From contig AP026155.1 of the NCBI GenBank assembly GCA_030295235.1, positions 124,001-188,000 of the forward strand: DNA of 64,000 nt, given 5' to 3'. Both the position numbers and the translations under genes were made by a program. This stretch comes from Fistulifera solaris. Lineage: Eukaryota > Bacillariophyta > Bacillariophyceae > Naviculales > Stauroneidaceae. The notes under the pieces were generated by a model. That model was not told the DNA's origin, made no database searches, and was given only the letters and a program-made list of their open reading frames with translations. How positions within the stretch are numbered: the first letter of the stretch is position 1; each line of letters opens with the position of its first letter. Below, piece by piece: positions 46,904-57,783 of the stretch.

Positions 46904-48561
46904 TTATTTAAAGCAATACGCTGCCGCTTCTTTTAGCTGTTGTAGACTTGATTCTTCATTTTCATTCAGTACAGTAAACTCAAAGACGCCACTGGAAATA
47001 CCATATTCGACTTCTTTCACGACTTCACGAATTTTATTGCGAATGGTGCTTTCCCGGGTTTCCTCTTCGTCAATTACAATGTCCCCGGAATCAATGGCGT
47101 CCCCCAAACGTTTCTCAAATTCATCCACACTGTTCAAACCGACCCACACTCCAATGATACGAAGACCCGGAATTCGTGTCAGTTTCTTGGATAAGTCGAC
47201 GCTGGCATCCACAATGACGACCGATTGGTTCTGCGCCGCGGCAGCCGCAGAAGAAAGAAGTCCTTCTTTCGTGATGCCGTACTTTCCTTCCGTCAAGAGC
47301 TCACCTCGTTGTGCCAGTCGCTCGTAGGTGGCGGGGTCGGACACCGGATCGATTTGGCGAGGTTCCACAAAACGACCTTCGCCTTCGGCTAAAAGACGCT
47401 TCACTAAATCGCTGCGACCCGTAGCTTGCGGACCCGATACCAAAAGAATGGTGGGCAAGCCAACATCGGTACCGGAGGTAGTTTCTACAGCGCCCGCGGA
47501 GGATTGCGCCAACTGAAGCGCCATTCCGACACTTCCGGGTAAAATGAGTCCTGGATCATTCTTATTGTTGGTAGTGTCCGCGAAGGCTTCCTGCAGCTGA
47601 ACAGCGAAGAGTGGTAAACGGTACGTCAAGAAACCGAGTATCGCAGCACCAAACTGTTCGGCCGTTACGTAATCAAAAGTTCCTTTCCTGCGACAGGACT
47701 CGCTTCTCCGCGACTTTGATTGTACAAGGCCACTCCGACCAACACAATCAACGGCATCGCAAATCGCAAATTCGATATGCCTTTGCCCATTTTAGCTTCG
47801 GGTGAAGCAATCGTGTCCGTCTTGATCGATAGCAAGAAGAGATACACCAAACTACTGAGCGCACCTGCACAATAAATGGCCGCATCTTCCGTGCCTCGGA
47901 CGAAATCGACGACCACGGTGCCGGCAGCACCGGTCAGGGCGACGAATTTGAATATCTTGTTTTTGATGGATCCGTACATTTCCAAATCCTGGGCCACCAC
48001 ATCGGTGTTAACATTCCGGACAGGTCCCGTATAATCGTCCAGGTCGTAGGTTTCGGCACGCACTTTGGGCATTCGATTAGGGCCCATGGGCAATTTGAAG
48101 GCATTTTCACTTTGCACAAAACTGGCCAGAATAGGACTCACGGCATCAATGTCGCGCAGTACCCGTTTTCCTCTCCGTTGTTGGGACGAGTACTCGGCAA
48201 AGTATCCGTCTCCGACGTCTTCGAGCGGTGTCACTTCAATCAACCATCCAGTTTTCCCGCCAGGTTGAATGAAGGAAATCTTTCCCACCAAGGCTTGTCC
48301 ATCGGCACGACCACCATCGAGATCGTAATAACGTACAATATCTCCAATCGCTGGATGTAATGACTTCTTAACTGTTGTTGCTTTACTGCCTTCTTCCCGC
48401 TGCGGAACGTACGCAGCGACAGTGACGCGTTGCCGTCGAAACGATTCCCAGTGAGTGGTGACGGATGTTCTTGTCAACAGTGGCGACAGGGTAAACGCCA
48501 GGCACGATGGCGCCCATAACAACAAATAATATAGGATCCAGTAGTGTCGTATAGCTGTCAT
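46904..48561 (-). CDS. Plastid-targeted membrane protein fused to a guanylate-kinase-like P-loop domain (one frameshift)
   Basis: The N-terminus MTAIRHYWILYYLLLWAPSC ending CLAF fits a diatom bipartite plastid signal, with Phe at the cleavage site. Then come an SH3-like barrel (AIGDIVRYYDLDGGRADGQA), a soluble stretch and two or three membrane segments (IFKFVALTGAAGTVVVDFV, AGALSSLVYLFLLSI, LRFAMPLIVLVGVALY). After a break at A run 47685-47688 (one base gives GKELFDYVTAEQFG) the C-terminal 230 residues follow. That part has a P-loop-like VSGPQATGRSDLVKRLL, then VEPRQIDPVSDPATYERL and a helical end, as in guanylate kinase/MAGUK folds. The Lys of a normal GxxGxGKS loop is Arg here (TGRSD), so catalysis is doubtful. 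I chose ATG 48561 over 48735 because the signal starts there. Confidence 0.65.
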
Positions 48562-48731
48562 GATTTTTCGGCAGGAGTCGCAAAGAAGTGCGCAAAATAA
48601 GAGCGGATGTTGATCAAATAAATAATAATCAATGAAATGAGTAAGAGATGTCAATGTCAACGAAACCCGAGCGGAGTAATTGAGGCGCTGTGCTGCATTA
48701 GGGTTCGATGTACAAACAATCCTGGACAAAC

Positions 48732-48790
48732 TCATGACTAAAATTCAGTCTTGGTGAAAAACGGACAACACTTTGGACCGAAGTAAACTC
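48732..48790 (+). repeat. Dispersed palindromic element, copy 5
   Basis: Reads TCATGACTAAAATTCAGTCT then TGG, followed by TGAAAAACGGACAACACTTT then GGAC. It lies about 170 bp upstream of the plastid protein start codon. Confidence 0.7.
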
Positions 48791-48945
48791 GTAGGTCCCC
48801 AATACGGAGTCTATCAAAGACTTGGACGCAGTTTAACTTGTTATTTAAATTGCAGACAAAGCTTAACATTGGATACACGATATGAAACTGTTCCTATGTG
48901 CGGCAATCACAATCTTAGGCCTTAACTACCATCCTGCCTCATTCG

Positions 48946-49657
48946 TCACGACGTTCCATCCCACCATATGGCCACATTCCTACCGTCAAATGGCAAAATT
49001 GACTGCTGAATGCGGGGATGTTTGTTCATTAAATATTGACAAAATTGTTCGTACGAACGAACGGGTACTTCCCGTTCGGTTCCCTCCCTCGTCGCGGACT
49101 CGAATGGTCCGCGTATGAAATAACGTGGGAAACACACAACACGGCACAACACAAAATGGTTTTTTGTAACGAAGAGCCGTGTCTACGATGGCTTCCGTGG
49201 CTCCATCGGCGTGCATTCCGACCAGTAATGCAGCTTTTTGAATCAAGGCTTCCACTTTAGGATGTGTTGCCGCAGTATCGTCTTGGAAATACATTTGATA
49301 TTGCTGAAACCTTTCTTGAAACGTCTTTTCCAATATTTGGGCGTCTTCTTGTTGACGTCGTTGGAATCGACACCGCCACACGGCGGGTAATTTGGGTAAA
49401 ACGGTCTTTTCAAAACACAACGGTACGTTGGATTCCCGAGGATCAATCATAACCACCCGGAGTCGTTGACAGACAATGAGCCGTGCCGCCAATTCACCTT
49501 TGCCTCCCGCAATATCAATCACCAAAGGTGTTGACTCGAGTGGCGTCTCCATAGGTTGCTGGAGCAGTGTTCCGTCGGGTTGAATGTCTTGTGATTGCGT
49601 CCGGGGAACGTGGAGTTGCGGAAACGTTTGCAGGAGCCAGTTGATAAAGTACTTCAT
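48946..49657 (-). CDS. SAM-dependent methyltransferase-like protein (one frameshift)
   Basis: The first half has VIDIAGGKGELAARLIV followed by LRVVMIDPRE, the glycine-rich SAM-binding loop and acidic strand 2 of class I methyltransferases. Further on, LVGMHADGATEAIVDTALRY and KPFCVVPCCVFP resemble the motif-IV region of tRNA/METTL25-type enzymes, where a G-x-H-x-x-G-x-x-T/L pattern occurs. A frame break near 49121-49135 must be cured to continue into RYFIRGPFESATREG and SYEQFCQYLMNKHPRIQQ, ending IWWDGTS. About 237 residues. Target unknown. It is divergent from nothing close: the upstream 0.8 kb is spacer. Confidence 0.6.
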
Positions 49658-50460
49658 TTTGTGTTGATTCTTGACCCCGCTATATGTTCGAGTCTTTATT
49701 GAGGAAGAAGCCGCGTTAGTTGCATCTGAATGCTTTTCATCTTTCGCCGTTAGATTCGCGGAAAATTCGACAACTATCTCCGGCCAAAACGGTCATGCTC
49801 TTCAACCCGGTGACTTCTCGAGGCAATTCTTGGCTGGTAGTTACCCTATCAATGATGGAAACGCAATGCGAGGGCTCGCAAGTTCACTCCAATCGCCTAT
49901 TATTATTTAATCTAATAGGATGCGAGGGGGGGGGGGGGGGGGGGGGGCGGAGAAACGCGTAGATGGATGGCTGATTTGATTATCCTCCTTTTTTGTTTAA
50001 AAAAATAGCCATTGCTGATTTCCTAGAGAGAGAGAGTCGTCGTCGGAAAGCCAATACTTGTACGTAGTACGTAGTACGATATTCGTGATTTTTCGCCGTT
50101 TTTCTCAAACTCTCCCAAATAGTTCAGTTCTCTACTTTATGCTTTGTGTTGCCATTTGCCATTGTCACTCCAGTCATTACCAGGTACTTTTGGTCTCGAA
50201 GCATCTTTGAAAGAATGGTCTTGTTTCTGGTTGTTTTTCTTAATTGATGTAGTCTACGTCAGTCGTTCCGGTCATATTATATCCAAGAACATTGAGTTCA
50301 AAGTACAAAGTAGATTTGTCGTTTCGAGATTAACTTCATTTCCCGAAATTACCCTGTTCCGTCTTCTACTGAGTATATCAGAGTAAAGTGTGTCGCGTGT
50401 CGCAGATGACACCTCAATGCCGTCGGCCTACGCGGGTCGTCGTTGAAGGAGCAGGGGTAA
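49658..50460. other. Intergenic stretch with a G22 run
   Basis: No gene. Contains 22 consecutive G at 49926-49947, a short AG repeat near 50025 and CGTAGTA triplication near 50058-50075. The Harbinger transposon begins directly after TAA at 50458-50460. Confidence 0.5.
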
Positions 50461-50501
50461 GGCTTGTTCTTATCAGTGCACATGTGCAGCATATTTGCAC
50501 A
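50461..50501 (+). repeat. Left terminal inverted repeat of the Harbinger element
   Basis: Begins GGCTTGTTCTTATCAG, then TGCACATGTGCAGC and a second TTGCACA. Pairs with 54287-54327. Confidence 0.85.
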
Positions 50502-50832
50502 TATTTTTCGAACTAACCCGGAAATGCGCGCCCGTCGGCCATTTTTTCGTGTGCACCGGCTCGATTAAAATTGCAAAACTCATCAATTATTTATAATTAT
50601 GCACATCCTTGCACATCGTTGGGAGTCTTGCACACGGATAATTTACGATCGTTCACGAATGCTTCTTAACAAAAAAACAACGCAAAATTTTTCGTCCCTA
50701 TTTCCATTTCGGCTTGCTCTCTTGTTTGCCATCCCCCGCGCGTTCTTCCGACCAACGTTTGCTCTCAGAACAACAGTAAATCGTTTGTGGTACTGCATTT
50801 ACCCTCATAATATAGCCCCATCGGTCAAGAAA

Positions 50833-52670
50833 ATGTCGGCAAGACTCAAGAAACATCCTGTGACAGGCCATCCCACGAAAGGGAATGCTAATAAGCCAGT
50901 GAAAAACAAGACAAAGACGGCCGCAACGGTGAAAACCAAAGCTCCGGCCGCAAAGGGAAAGCCGAAGAAGGCTGCCCCCTCAATGGAAGTGATGTTCACA
51001 GCACCCACTGAAGACCGGTCTGGCAAGGTCAAAAAGGTTATTGTGATCTCGGACATCCGAGATGCCAAAACCGCCACTTTGAACTTCGCAATCATTACAG
51101 GTGCGTAAAGTGTGGCTTTCAATTGCACAACAGTGAATTTGGCTGTGGGCATCCATACGACGACGCCGGGCCATGTAATTTGCCCTGATGGATTTGGTTG
51201 CGATTTGGGAAGGAAGATTCCTGCAAGAGGAAATCTTTCTTCGGATGACTCCAACGATGGCGATTCGTTTACTCCACAGGTAACCCATGTCAAACGTTCT
51301 GTGGCTCGACTTGATGACTCTTCTGATGAATCTGAATCTGAAATGGAGGACTCGGATTTGGGACGCTTGCATAGGAAGCGTCCACCGCAAACTCCAATGC
51401 TTCAGCGAACTTGTGCCCTTAAATGATGGGGAGTTTCCCATTCCGGATCCTTCTGATGATGATCAGACCACTGATGGCAAGCCAGCAGCTAAGGAGACCG
51501 GGTCGAAGAAAACATCATCCGCCAGCAAGACGAAGAAATCATCGCCCACAGACTCTGACGTTCCCGACAGTGACGGAAAACCTGTCAACTCTTTTTCCGA
51601 CTTTATTTTGACACCGACGGAAAGGTTGTGGGTTACGACAATAAGACCTGGAAAGAAATCTCTGCCCAAGCAATGCGCACTATTGTTTCACAATGCACTG
51701 GAATGGGTACGCGCAGTATGCCTAAACACGAAATGATCCAAGCCATGGAGAAGGAATATGACGAATGGGATCAAATGGGCCGCCCGCCACCCGGCAATAA
51801 TCTTGGAAGACACGGAAAACAGAAAGTTGCGCCCGATAAAGCAACTGCTAACTGCAAGATGCGTTTGTTCAATGTTGTCTTCTCAGCCGATCATGTGAGC
51901 GACTTAGAGAACTTGATGAAGAAGGGTGATGGAAGGGACAACCAAGACATTGCAATGGCAAAGCATCAACAGTGGTTCTGGAGACCCGTGCGTGAGTCTT
52001 ATGTTGATTCGATAGAAGAATATGGAATAAACAAGTACGAAGACAACGAGTACTTCAAGGATCGCCCGGTCTTGATCTTAATCACTTCTGTGAGCATCCT
52101 TGGAAGAAGTTGCGGGAGATGTGGAAAGCGTGTTGTGCGGAATACAATAGACACAAGAAGAACTACACTGCATCCGGGCAGCACTCGAATGACTTCTATC
52201 AGTTCACAAACGGTAATCTTGTCATGTATTACTTTCATTTGTGCTTGAGAGATAAACCTAACGTTATTGACGTCGTTGAGGCCGATCTTCCAGACCAAGA
52301 AGGACCTAAACGGTAATGCATAACAGTGGCAGCTGGAAACAAGCGGAAAAAGGAAACTGCTTTCACGGATATCTTGAAGGAGTTGGTCGATCGAGAACCG
52401 GAATCATCGGAAATCAAGGAACTGGTTGAGTTTCACAAGCAGTCGCATGAATTGGAGATCAAAAAGTTGCAATTTGCTCAATCAACTTACGATCTTGAAG
52501 AAGAGCGACGTCAAGAAGAGAAGAGAGCCGCATTATGGGAAGAACTCAAAGACGTAGACAATCGTCTTGAACGATTGTTTGTCATACTTGACAACGATCC
52601 TCCGCAACACCGTGTGGAGTATTACAGAAGCGATTTGACGACGTATATGAATAGGGAAAGAGGAGCTTAA
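50833..52670 (+). CDS. Harbinger accessory protein: zinc finger, trihelix/SANT-like and coiled coil (several frame breaks)
   Basis: From MSARLKKHPVTGH the protein starts with a Lys/Ala-rich basic tail. A CCHC-like zinc finger follows (NHYRCVKCGFQLHNSEFGCG then HP, around 51085-51155), then acidic linkers. A helical DNA-binding-like region comes next (HPWKKLREMWKACCAEYNRH, then SGQHSNDFYQFTNGNLVMYY, around 52090-52240), typical in spacing of trihelix/SANT proteins. The C-terminus is a coiled coil (HELEIKKLQFAQSTYDLEEE, RLERLFVILDNDPP). Harbinger elements encode such a Myb/trihelix partner that brings the transposase to DNA. At least four frame breaks are present, near 51080, 51420, 52085 and 52320, whether errors or decay. 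Confidence 0.6.
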
Positions 52671-52764
52671 AGCTATTCTGTTTCCAAAAGCCGATAACGA
52701 TCCTACACATAAAGCGGTTTAAAGAATACCATAACCTATGTAATGACAGTTAAACTTACTCAAA

Positions 52765-53947
52765 TTAGTATCCACCATTTCTAGTCAGGTTACGGGCGGT
52801 TCGGGCTACCCCCTTTTCAATGATCTTGTCGACGATTGCTTGCCGAACAAGGTTGGAATTTCTTTGCGGGCGACCTGCGCTTACAAGTTCCAAGTTTGCA
52901 GGCTCGCTTGCTGCTGGTCGGCGCCTACCTTGTGGGCTATCAAAGTAGGTGTGGGCCATGTCCTTTTGGTCAATACAAAAGTTATGTAGCCGAGCAATAC
53001 ACTGAATAAAAGTATAAATTCGGGTTTGTTTGATCAAGACCAAGGACCGAAGTACACGCCAGCGCGTCATCATACCAAACGCACATTCGATCTTCATCCG
53101 AAGCTGACTGAGAAAGTAATTGAAGTCGCTCTTTGATCGATCAGATCTCTGTGAGCCAGTAAAAGGAGTCAAAACCTTTGTTGAACACGTACGCACTATC
53201 CGCCACTATATATTTCCAATACGGTAGGTTAGCAACCAACTTTGGCAACTGGGTGCTGTTGAAGGCTCGACTATCACTGCAACTCCCAACCCCCCAGTAT
53301 CTATAAAGAGAAAACGAGATCTTTCATCGCACACAGCTTGTATGTTGACTCCGTACGAACTGTAATGACCAGAAAAATGAGCCATGGCCGTTTTAGTTTC
53401 CGAACTATAAGGAGCTCTTGTCTCTAAATGGTATCCATCGAGGCACCCAACACATCCACTCATTATTCCATGCGAGGAAATGTTCTTGAACTTCTTAGCT
53501 GCTTCGTCTATTTCGGTCGGAGTCGGGAAAATGTAGTTTCAGGGCGTCACATCTGACTATCGCCTGCATCACTTTATGGAGCAATCGGTAAAATGACTGC
53601 ATGCTGAGACCCATTTGATCGCTCACGTCGATGTATGACCCGCCAGCAAGCCAGCGTGAGGAGCATGTGAACCTGTACCTCAACTGGGATTGGCTTAGTT
53701 CCTGCTATCCCAGAAGAATAATGAACGGAAGGTGAGGCGAAATCAAGTCGACCAACAACAAAAATGACTGGATCTGCATCCTGTTCTTTCGGGAAAACTG
53801 TTTCTCGGATTGTCTCATTAGCCGTTGAACATAGAGATCCCAGTCCATACGCTCATAGACTACCTTGGGTTCTCTTGCTTTTAAAACAATACTGGCGGCT
53901 AGCATCAATTTCCTTAGGCTTTCTTTCGGAGCAACGTATTTCAACAT
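52765..53947 (-). CDS. Harbinger DDE transposase (several frame breaks)
   Basis: Pieces in order: MLKYVAPKESLRKLMLAASI, then FYRLLHKVMQAIVRCDALKL (helix-turn-helix-like N-terminal region), then GCVGCLDGYHLETRAPYSSE with the first catalytic Asp in the D-G-x-H motif. The central part reads SSYGVNIQAVCDERSRFLFI. Next is a strand leading to YIVADSAYVFNKG with the second acidic site. The last piece is FNYFLSQLRMKIECAFGMMT then RWRVLRSL with the catalytic Glu. This is the DDE_Tnp_4 layout. Breaks near 53690, 53470 and 53200 split the frame; single-base repairs were not worked out for each. It may still be functional if those are sequencing errors. The start is taken from the first clear ATG; residues upstream to about 54050 may also belong. 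Confidence 0.75.
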
Positions 53948-54286
53948 TATGCACTCCTCCAGAGTTTTCGAGGAAACGACTGGTTTTGGTCGTTTCCAAT
54001 ACCTTCATAGGCTTCGCAGTAGAGAGCTTCATGGTGTACAAATGAGAGAACATGAAGTTAAATAAATGGTCAAGCGCAATGCTAAAAACATTAGGCAAAA
54101 ATAAAAACAAGAGCAGCAACTTGCGATGAAATGCACAACGGGGGAGAAATGAAAGCGGTATTATTATTTAAGAAATTTTATGTCTGCTATGACATAAAGA
54201 ATGGTGTGCAGTTGCACAAGAAATGTGCACTGATAAGAAGGTGAGTTTTTGGGGCTTTTGCAATCCGATGGCAGGCCGGCGCGCGG

Positions 54287-54327
54287 TGTGCAGATGTGCT
54301 GCACATGTGCAGTGATAAGAACGTACC
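54287..54327 (-). repeat. Right terminal inverted repeat of the Harbinger element
   Basis: On the minus strand begins GGTACGTTCTTATCAC, then TGCACATGTGCAGC. A partial extra copy (TGCACTGATAAGAA) lies just inside at about 54227-54240. Confidence 0.85.
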
Positions 54328-54391
54328 TAAATGATCAGGACCACTTCCTATATGATCATCTCTCCTGCATGTTGTCATCCCATTGGAGGCA

Positions 54392-57250
54392 ATGACGAAG
54401 AAAGAGGTAGTTCAAGAGAAAATGGCAGAGCAAAGAAAGGGGGAAGAAGCCTCTGCAGAAGATGAAAGCAAGGCAAATGAGAGCAGTACGAAACCTCCTC
54501 CATGGGATGTGGCGACAGTGGACGCATTATTTCCGCAAGCCGCCGCTCTTTCTGTAGCGGTGTGGTTACTTCTTGTCGTTCTTGTTACCACACAAACACC
54601 ACTCGAATATCACGAAATACTTCGAAACGAAGAACGAGTCGCTACATTTCTGTCTGCCGTCGTCATGTTTGTGACGCTTCTGGCGTTGCTGATGCCCTCT
54701 TTGCTATTCAAAAGTCCTACCCCAGCGGTATTGTGATTGCCGGTACCGCCGTCTGCTTTGTCGCCATGTGCACCAATCTACTCATGTGTCTTCGTCCCAC
54801 GGTGGTCGTTGTCGATCCGGTCACGAAAGCGCGCGTCTTTCTCCTCCGTTGGTGCGAATGGATACCACTTGGTGGTCTCATGACGTTCCTCTCCGAAGCG
54901 GTCTATGTGAGTGCCGAGACGGGAGGCATGGAGGGAGCTCTTTCTCGACTCTGTGTCAAACTCTGTCGATTGTCAATGGTATGATCTTTCCCCTCTGCAA
55001 CGATGTGGTGGTCTGGCGGTGCGTGTTTGTTTTTAGCTTCGTGACCTATACCGACATATTCCGTCGTGTATATATAAAACGAAAGGCCTATTTACAAAGC
55101 ATCCAAAAGAGTGAAGGCGTTCAGGATGAAAAACTACAAGATCAAGTCAAATTCGCGTATTTCCTTCTTTTGGCTTGCAGTATTGTGTGGTCGGTGCTGG
55201 TGGTTCTGTATTGTATCAATGTATGGATCCACACTCTGCCGGACTTGGAGACAAAATGGTATTACCGGGAGTCTCTCGCCATGATCGTAGATACGTCCTT
55301 TGACGTGCTGGCCAAGTCTGTCTACATGAAGTTAATTACCGATATTCATCAAGCGCTCTTCGACGAAACATACCAATGGAGAAAGCAGCTCACGGAAATG
55401 CGGCAACTGATCAGTGTCATGTGGGATTCGAGTTCCGATATCATTCTCATTTCAATTCGAACCAATCAAGCTTTATCGGCCATCTTATCACCGGCTTTCT
55501 TTCCGCTGGTAGGCGCCAAGCTGCCAGAATCGTTGCATAGAGGGGGCTCTGAAGTGGCGTTAATGTGTTCCGTCGACAGTTCGGGGCAAATTAAATGCGA
55601 CTATGTAGAGACAATTGATATACTCGTGGATCCACAACGCAATCATAAAATATTGCAGTGTGCCGAAAATCGAGAATCGGTATTGAAAGGGGCGAAAGAG
55701 CTTTTGAAATTGACTTGGAATTGCACAGTCGCGAAAGGAGTGTCAACTCCGTTGTTGGAGCATCCGCTTGACGGAGAAGACGGTATTATTCGACAATCGG
55801 AGATAAAAATATCATACTATTCTGAATCTGCCCGAGTAGGAGTCATTCGGGATGTTTCTGAACGGTATCTTCGGCTGGAAGCGGAACGAAAGGCGCACAT
55901 GGAAATGGTGGCGCGACAAAAAGACGCTCAAGCTGTCAATCGCTTCACCCGGCATGAAGTCAAGAATGGCTTATTAGAGGGGATTGAGCTATGTGATAGC
56001 CTTCGTTCGGCTGTGGAAGATCTTGTTGCTCAGGCCTCTATGGCTCCAACTCCGTCCAACTCAAGCCAGAGGAAAAGAAATGGCAGGGCTGGAAAAGAGT
56101 CCGATCGCGAAGTTGGTAGTCGCGCGGTCAGTGCTCTGACACGACGTTTTATCGAGGATCTTGATTACAATTTGCATAGCGTCTTGGACTGTGTTCTCGC
56201 CGAGGCAATGGCGAGAGACGTGGTCCATGGTGATTACAAGCCGAGACATGAAAGGATTGATGTAAAGGGAGTGCTTTCACATCCTGGACTTGGGATTGGA
56301 TTTACCGACAAATTCCCGATTGAAGTTTTGGGCGGGCCATTACCGTACGTAAGCTTGGATGCCCAACTGCTACGGCACATTCACCGAAATGCATTGTCAA
56401 ATGCATGCAAGTATGGCAAGGCAGGAGGGAAGGTTGTGACACAGTTATCTTTTGATTCACTTAGTAGGACGTTCACCATCAACGTGATTAACGAGCCGGG
56501 AGAGATGCATTCGAAGCTAGTAAGCATGGGAGAATCAGCAAAGGCGGCCGTCTTTCAACAAGGTGCTAGATTACACTCTCACTTGAACCTTGAAACTGGA
56601 CATATTTCTTCTGGCGATGGCGCATGGATCATGCAAAAATGTGCCAAAACACTCGACGGAGAATGCCAGATTGAATTTTTGGAAGACAAGACGGTATTTA
56701 CATTCTCTTGTCCGGCCCAGCCGCTCGTAGTAACGGATTGGAGCAAAACACAAGACTTTGAGGTTCCAACCAATACTTGGGGGTTGCGATTGATGATTCC
56801 AAAATTCAAAGACGGCTGCTGTCACGTATCTTCTTGTTCGCTGGCGTTCAGGAATCTAAAACTGTTGTTTTGGGGGAATCGTACTCGGAAGTAGCAGAAT
56901 TCAAAGAGAAGGTCCTTTCACTTGTTAAGGAATATCCCGACGATAGAATATTGATTCTGGTCGATGAAAATTTGGACTTTGGAAAAAGCAACGAAACGCC
57001 TCACGTCATGTCTGGATCGTTGTTGATGCAAGAAATCCTAAAATCAATGTCGCCAACCGAGGAGCAACATGTTCTTGCTCTAGTTCGGTCGGCAAACGAC
57101 TCGGCAGAAGAAACGGAACTATACTGCGAACGGACACATGGTTTCTTCCCCAAGGGTCCCTTACAGCGCGATCGAGTACGAGAAATTCTTGCTCCCCTGT
57201 GGGCCGATCGATTCATGAGAACCGACCTACAAGCAGCATCTTTATCGTAG
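54392..57250 (+). CDS. Candidate rhodopsin-histidine kinase-receiver protein (three frameshifts)
   Basis: After a charged N-terminus there are about eight hydrophobic segments: AAALSVAVWLLLVVLVT, VVMFVTLLALLMPSLLF, GIVIAGTAVCFVAMCTNLLM, a segment with LLRWCEWIPLGGLMTFLSEA, TLSIVNGMIFPL, VVVWRCVFVFSFVTY, LLACSIVWSVLVVLYCINVW and MIVDTSFDVLAKSVYMKLI. R153-W-C-E156-W matches helix C of type 1 rhodopsins (R-Y-x-D-W). D305-V-L-A-K309 matches helix G (D-x-x-x-K, retinal lysine). Then follow a PAS-like region, the H-box FTRHEVKNGLLEG (His522), the N-box HIHRNALSNACKYGKAGG and GDGAWIMQKCA. A receiver comes last, with AIDDSKIQRRLL and phosphoacceptor-like Asp859 in LVDENLDFG. Breaks at A run 54710-54713, T run 54941-54943 and G run 56779-56783 are each cured by one base, giving 953 residues. 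The kinase identity is firm; the opsin identity is inference from motifs. Confidence 0.75.
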
Positions 57251-57783
57251 ACTTCGGCATTGTGCGATAGGGCGTACATTCCGTGAGTGTTCGTTCGATT
57301 GCCTCCAGTGTATGAGTGAAAGCTTCTTCCCTACTCGTTTCGAGAAATCAAAAGTATTGGCAAGAATTTGTCTCCTTTCGCAATTTTTGCAATTTTCGTT
57401 CAAGTTTTCGCCGGTCGCCTAGTCAACCTTTTGTGAATGAAACACAGGCAATGCGCTCCATGGCGGGGGCTGAAACCTGGAACGGAATATATTGCTCGCA
57501 GCACTGACATATTGTGGAGCAGCACAGTAAAGCGTAATTAATAATAAAAGTAAGATTCTTGTGCTCAGTGTGTCATCGCCGATACAGGCTTGATTACTCT
57601 TCATTCAAAATCCAGATTGGCCCAAGTTGTGTCGCTCCAACAAAGCCAGATTTGGTGTTTGTAGTCAAAAGAAGGGATCTACCCCGCTCGAGAGGGTGAC
57701 CTCCATTTCGTCATTCCTTCCGAAAAAAGGTAAATTTAGACCGTATCCAAGTATCAGCAATGAAATCAATTATTTACTCCTTC
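57251..57783. other. Convergent 3' ends
   Basis: Between convergent genes. No gene or repeat recognised. Confidence 0.4.

Larger units (their letters stand above)
50461..54327. mobile_element. PIF/Harbinger DNA transposon, apparently full length
   Basis: The element is 3867 bp and flanked by TAA at 50458-50460 and 54328-54330, matching the 3-bp TWA target preference of the superfamily. Its terminal inverted repeats are about 41 bp (50461-50501 and 54287-54327) with six mismatches. Both start with GG and contain GTTCTTATCA plus the perfect palindrome TGCACATGTGCA. Two genes face each other tail to tail inside: a zinc-finger/trihelix-like protein on plus and a DDE transposase on minus, the two-gene layout known for Harbinger elements. 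Confidence 0.88.

Noticed and set aside
54392-57250. Bacterial contamination as the source of the histidine kinase
   Set aside because: It is embedded between a eukaryotic Harbinger element and intron-bearing algal genes, and base composition does not change; hybrid histidine kinases are known in algae.
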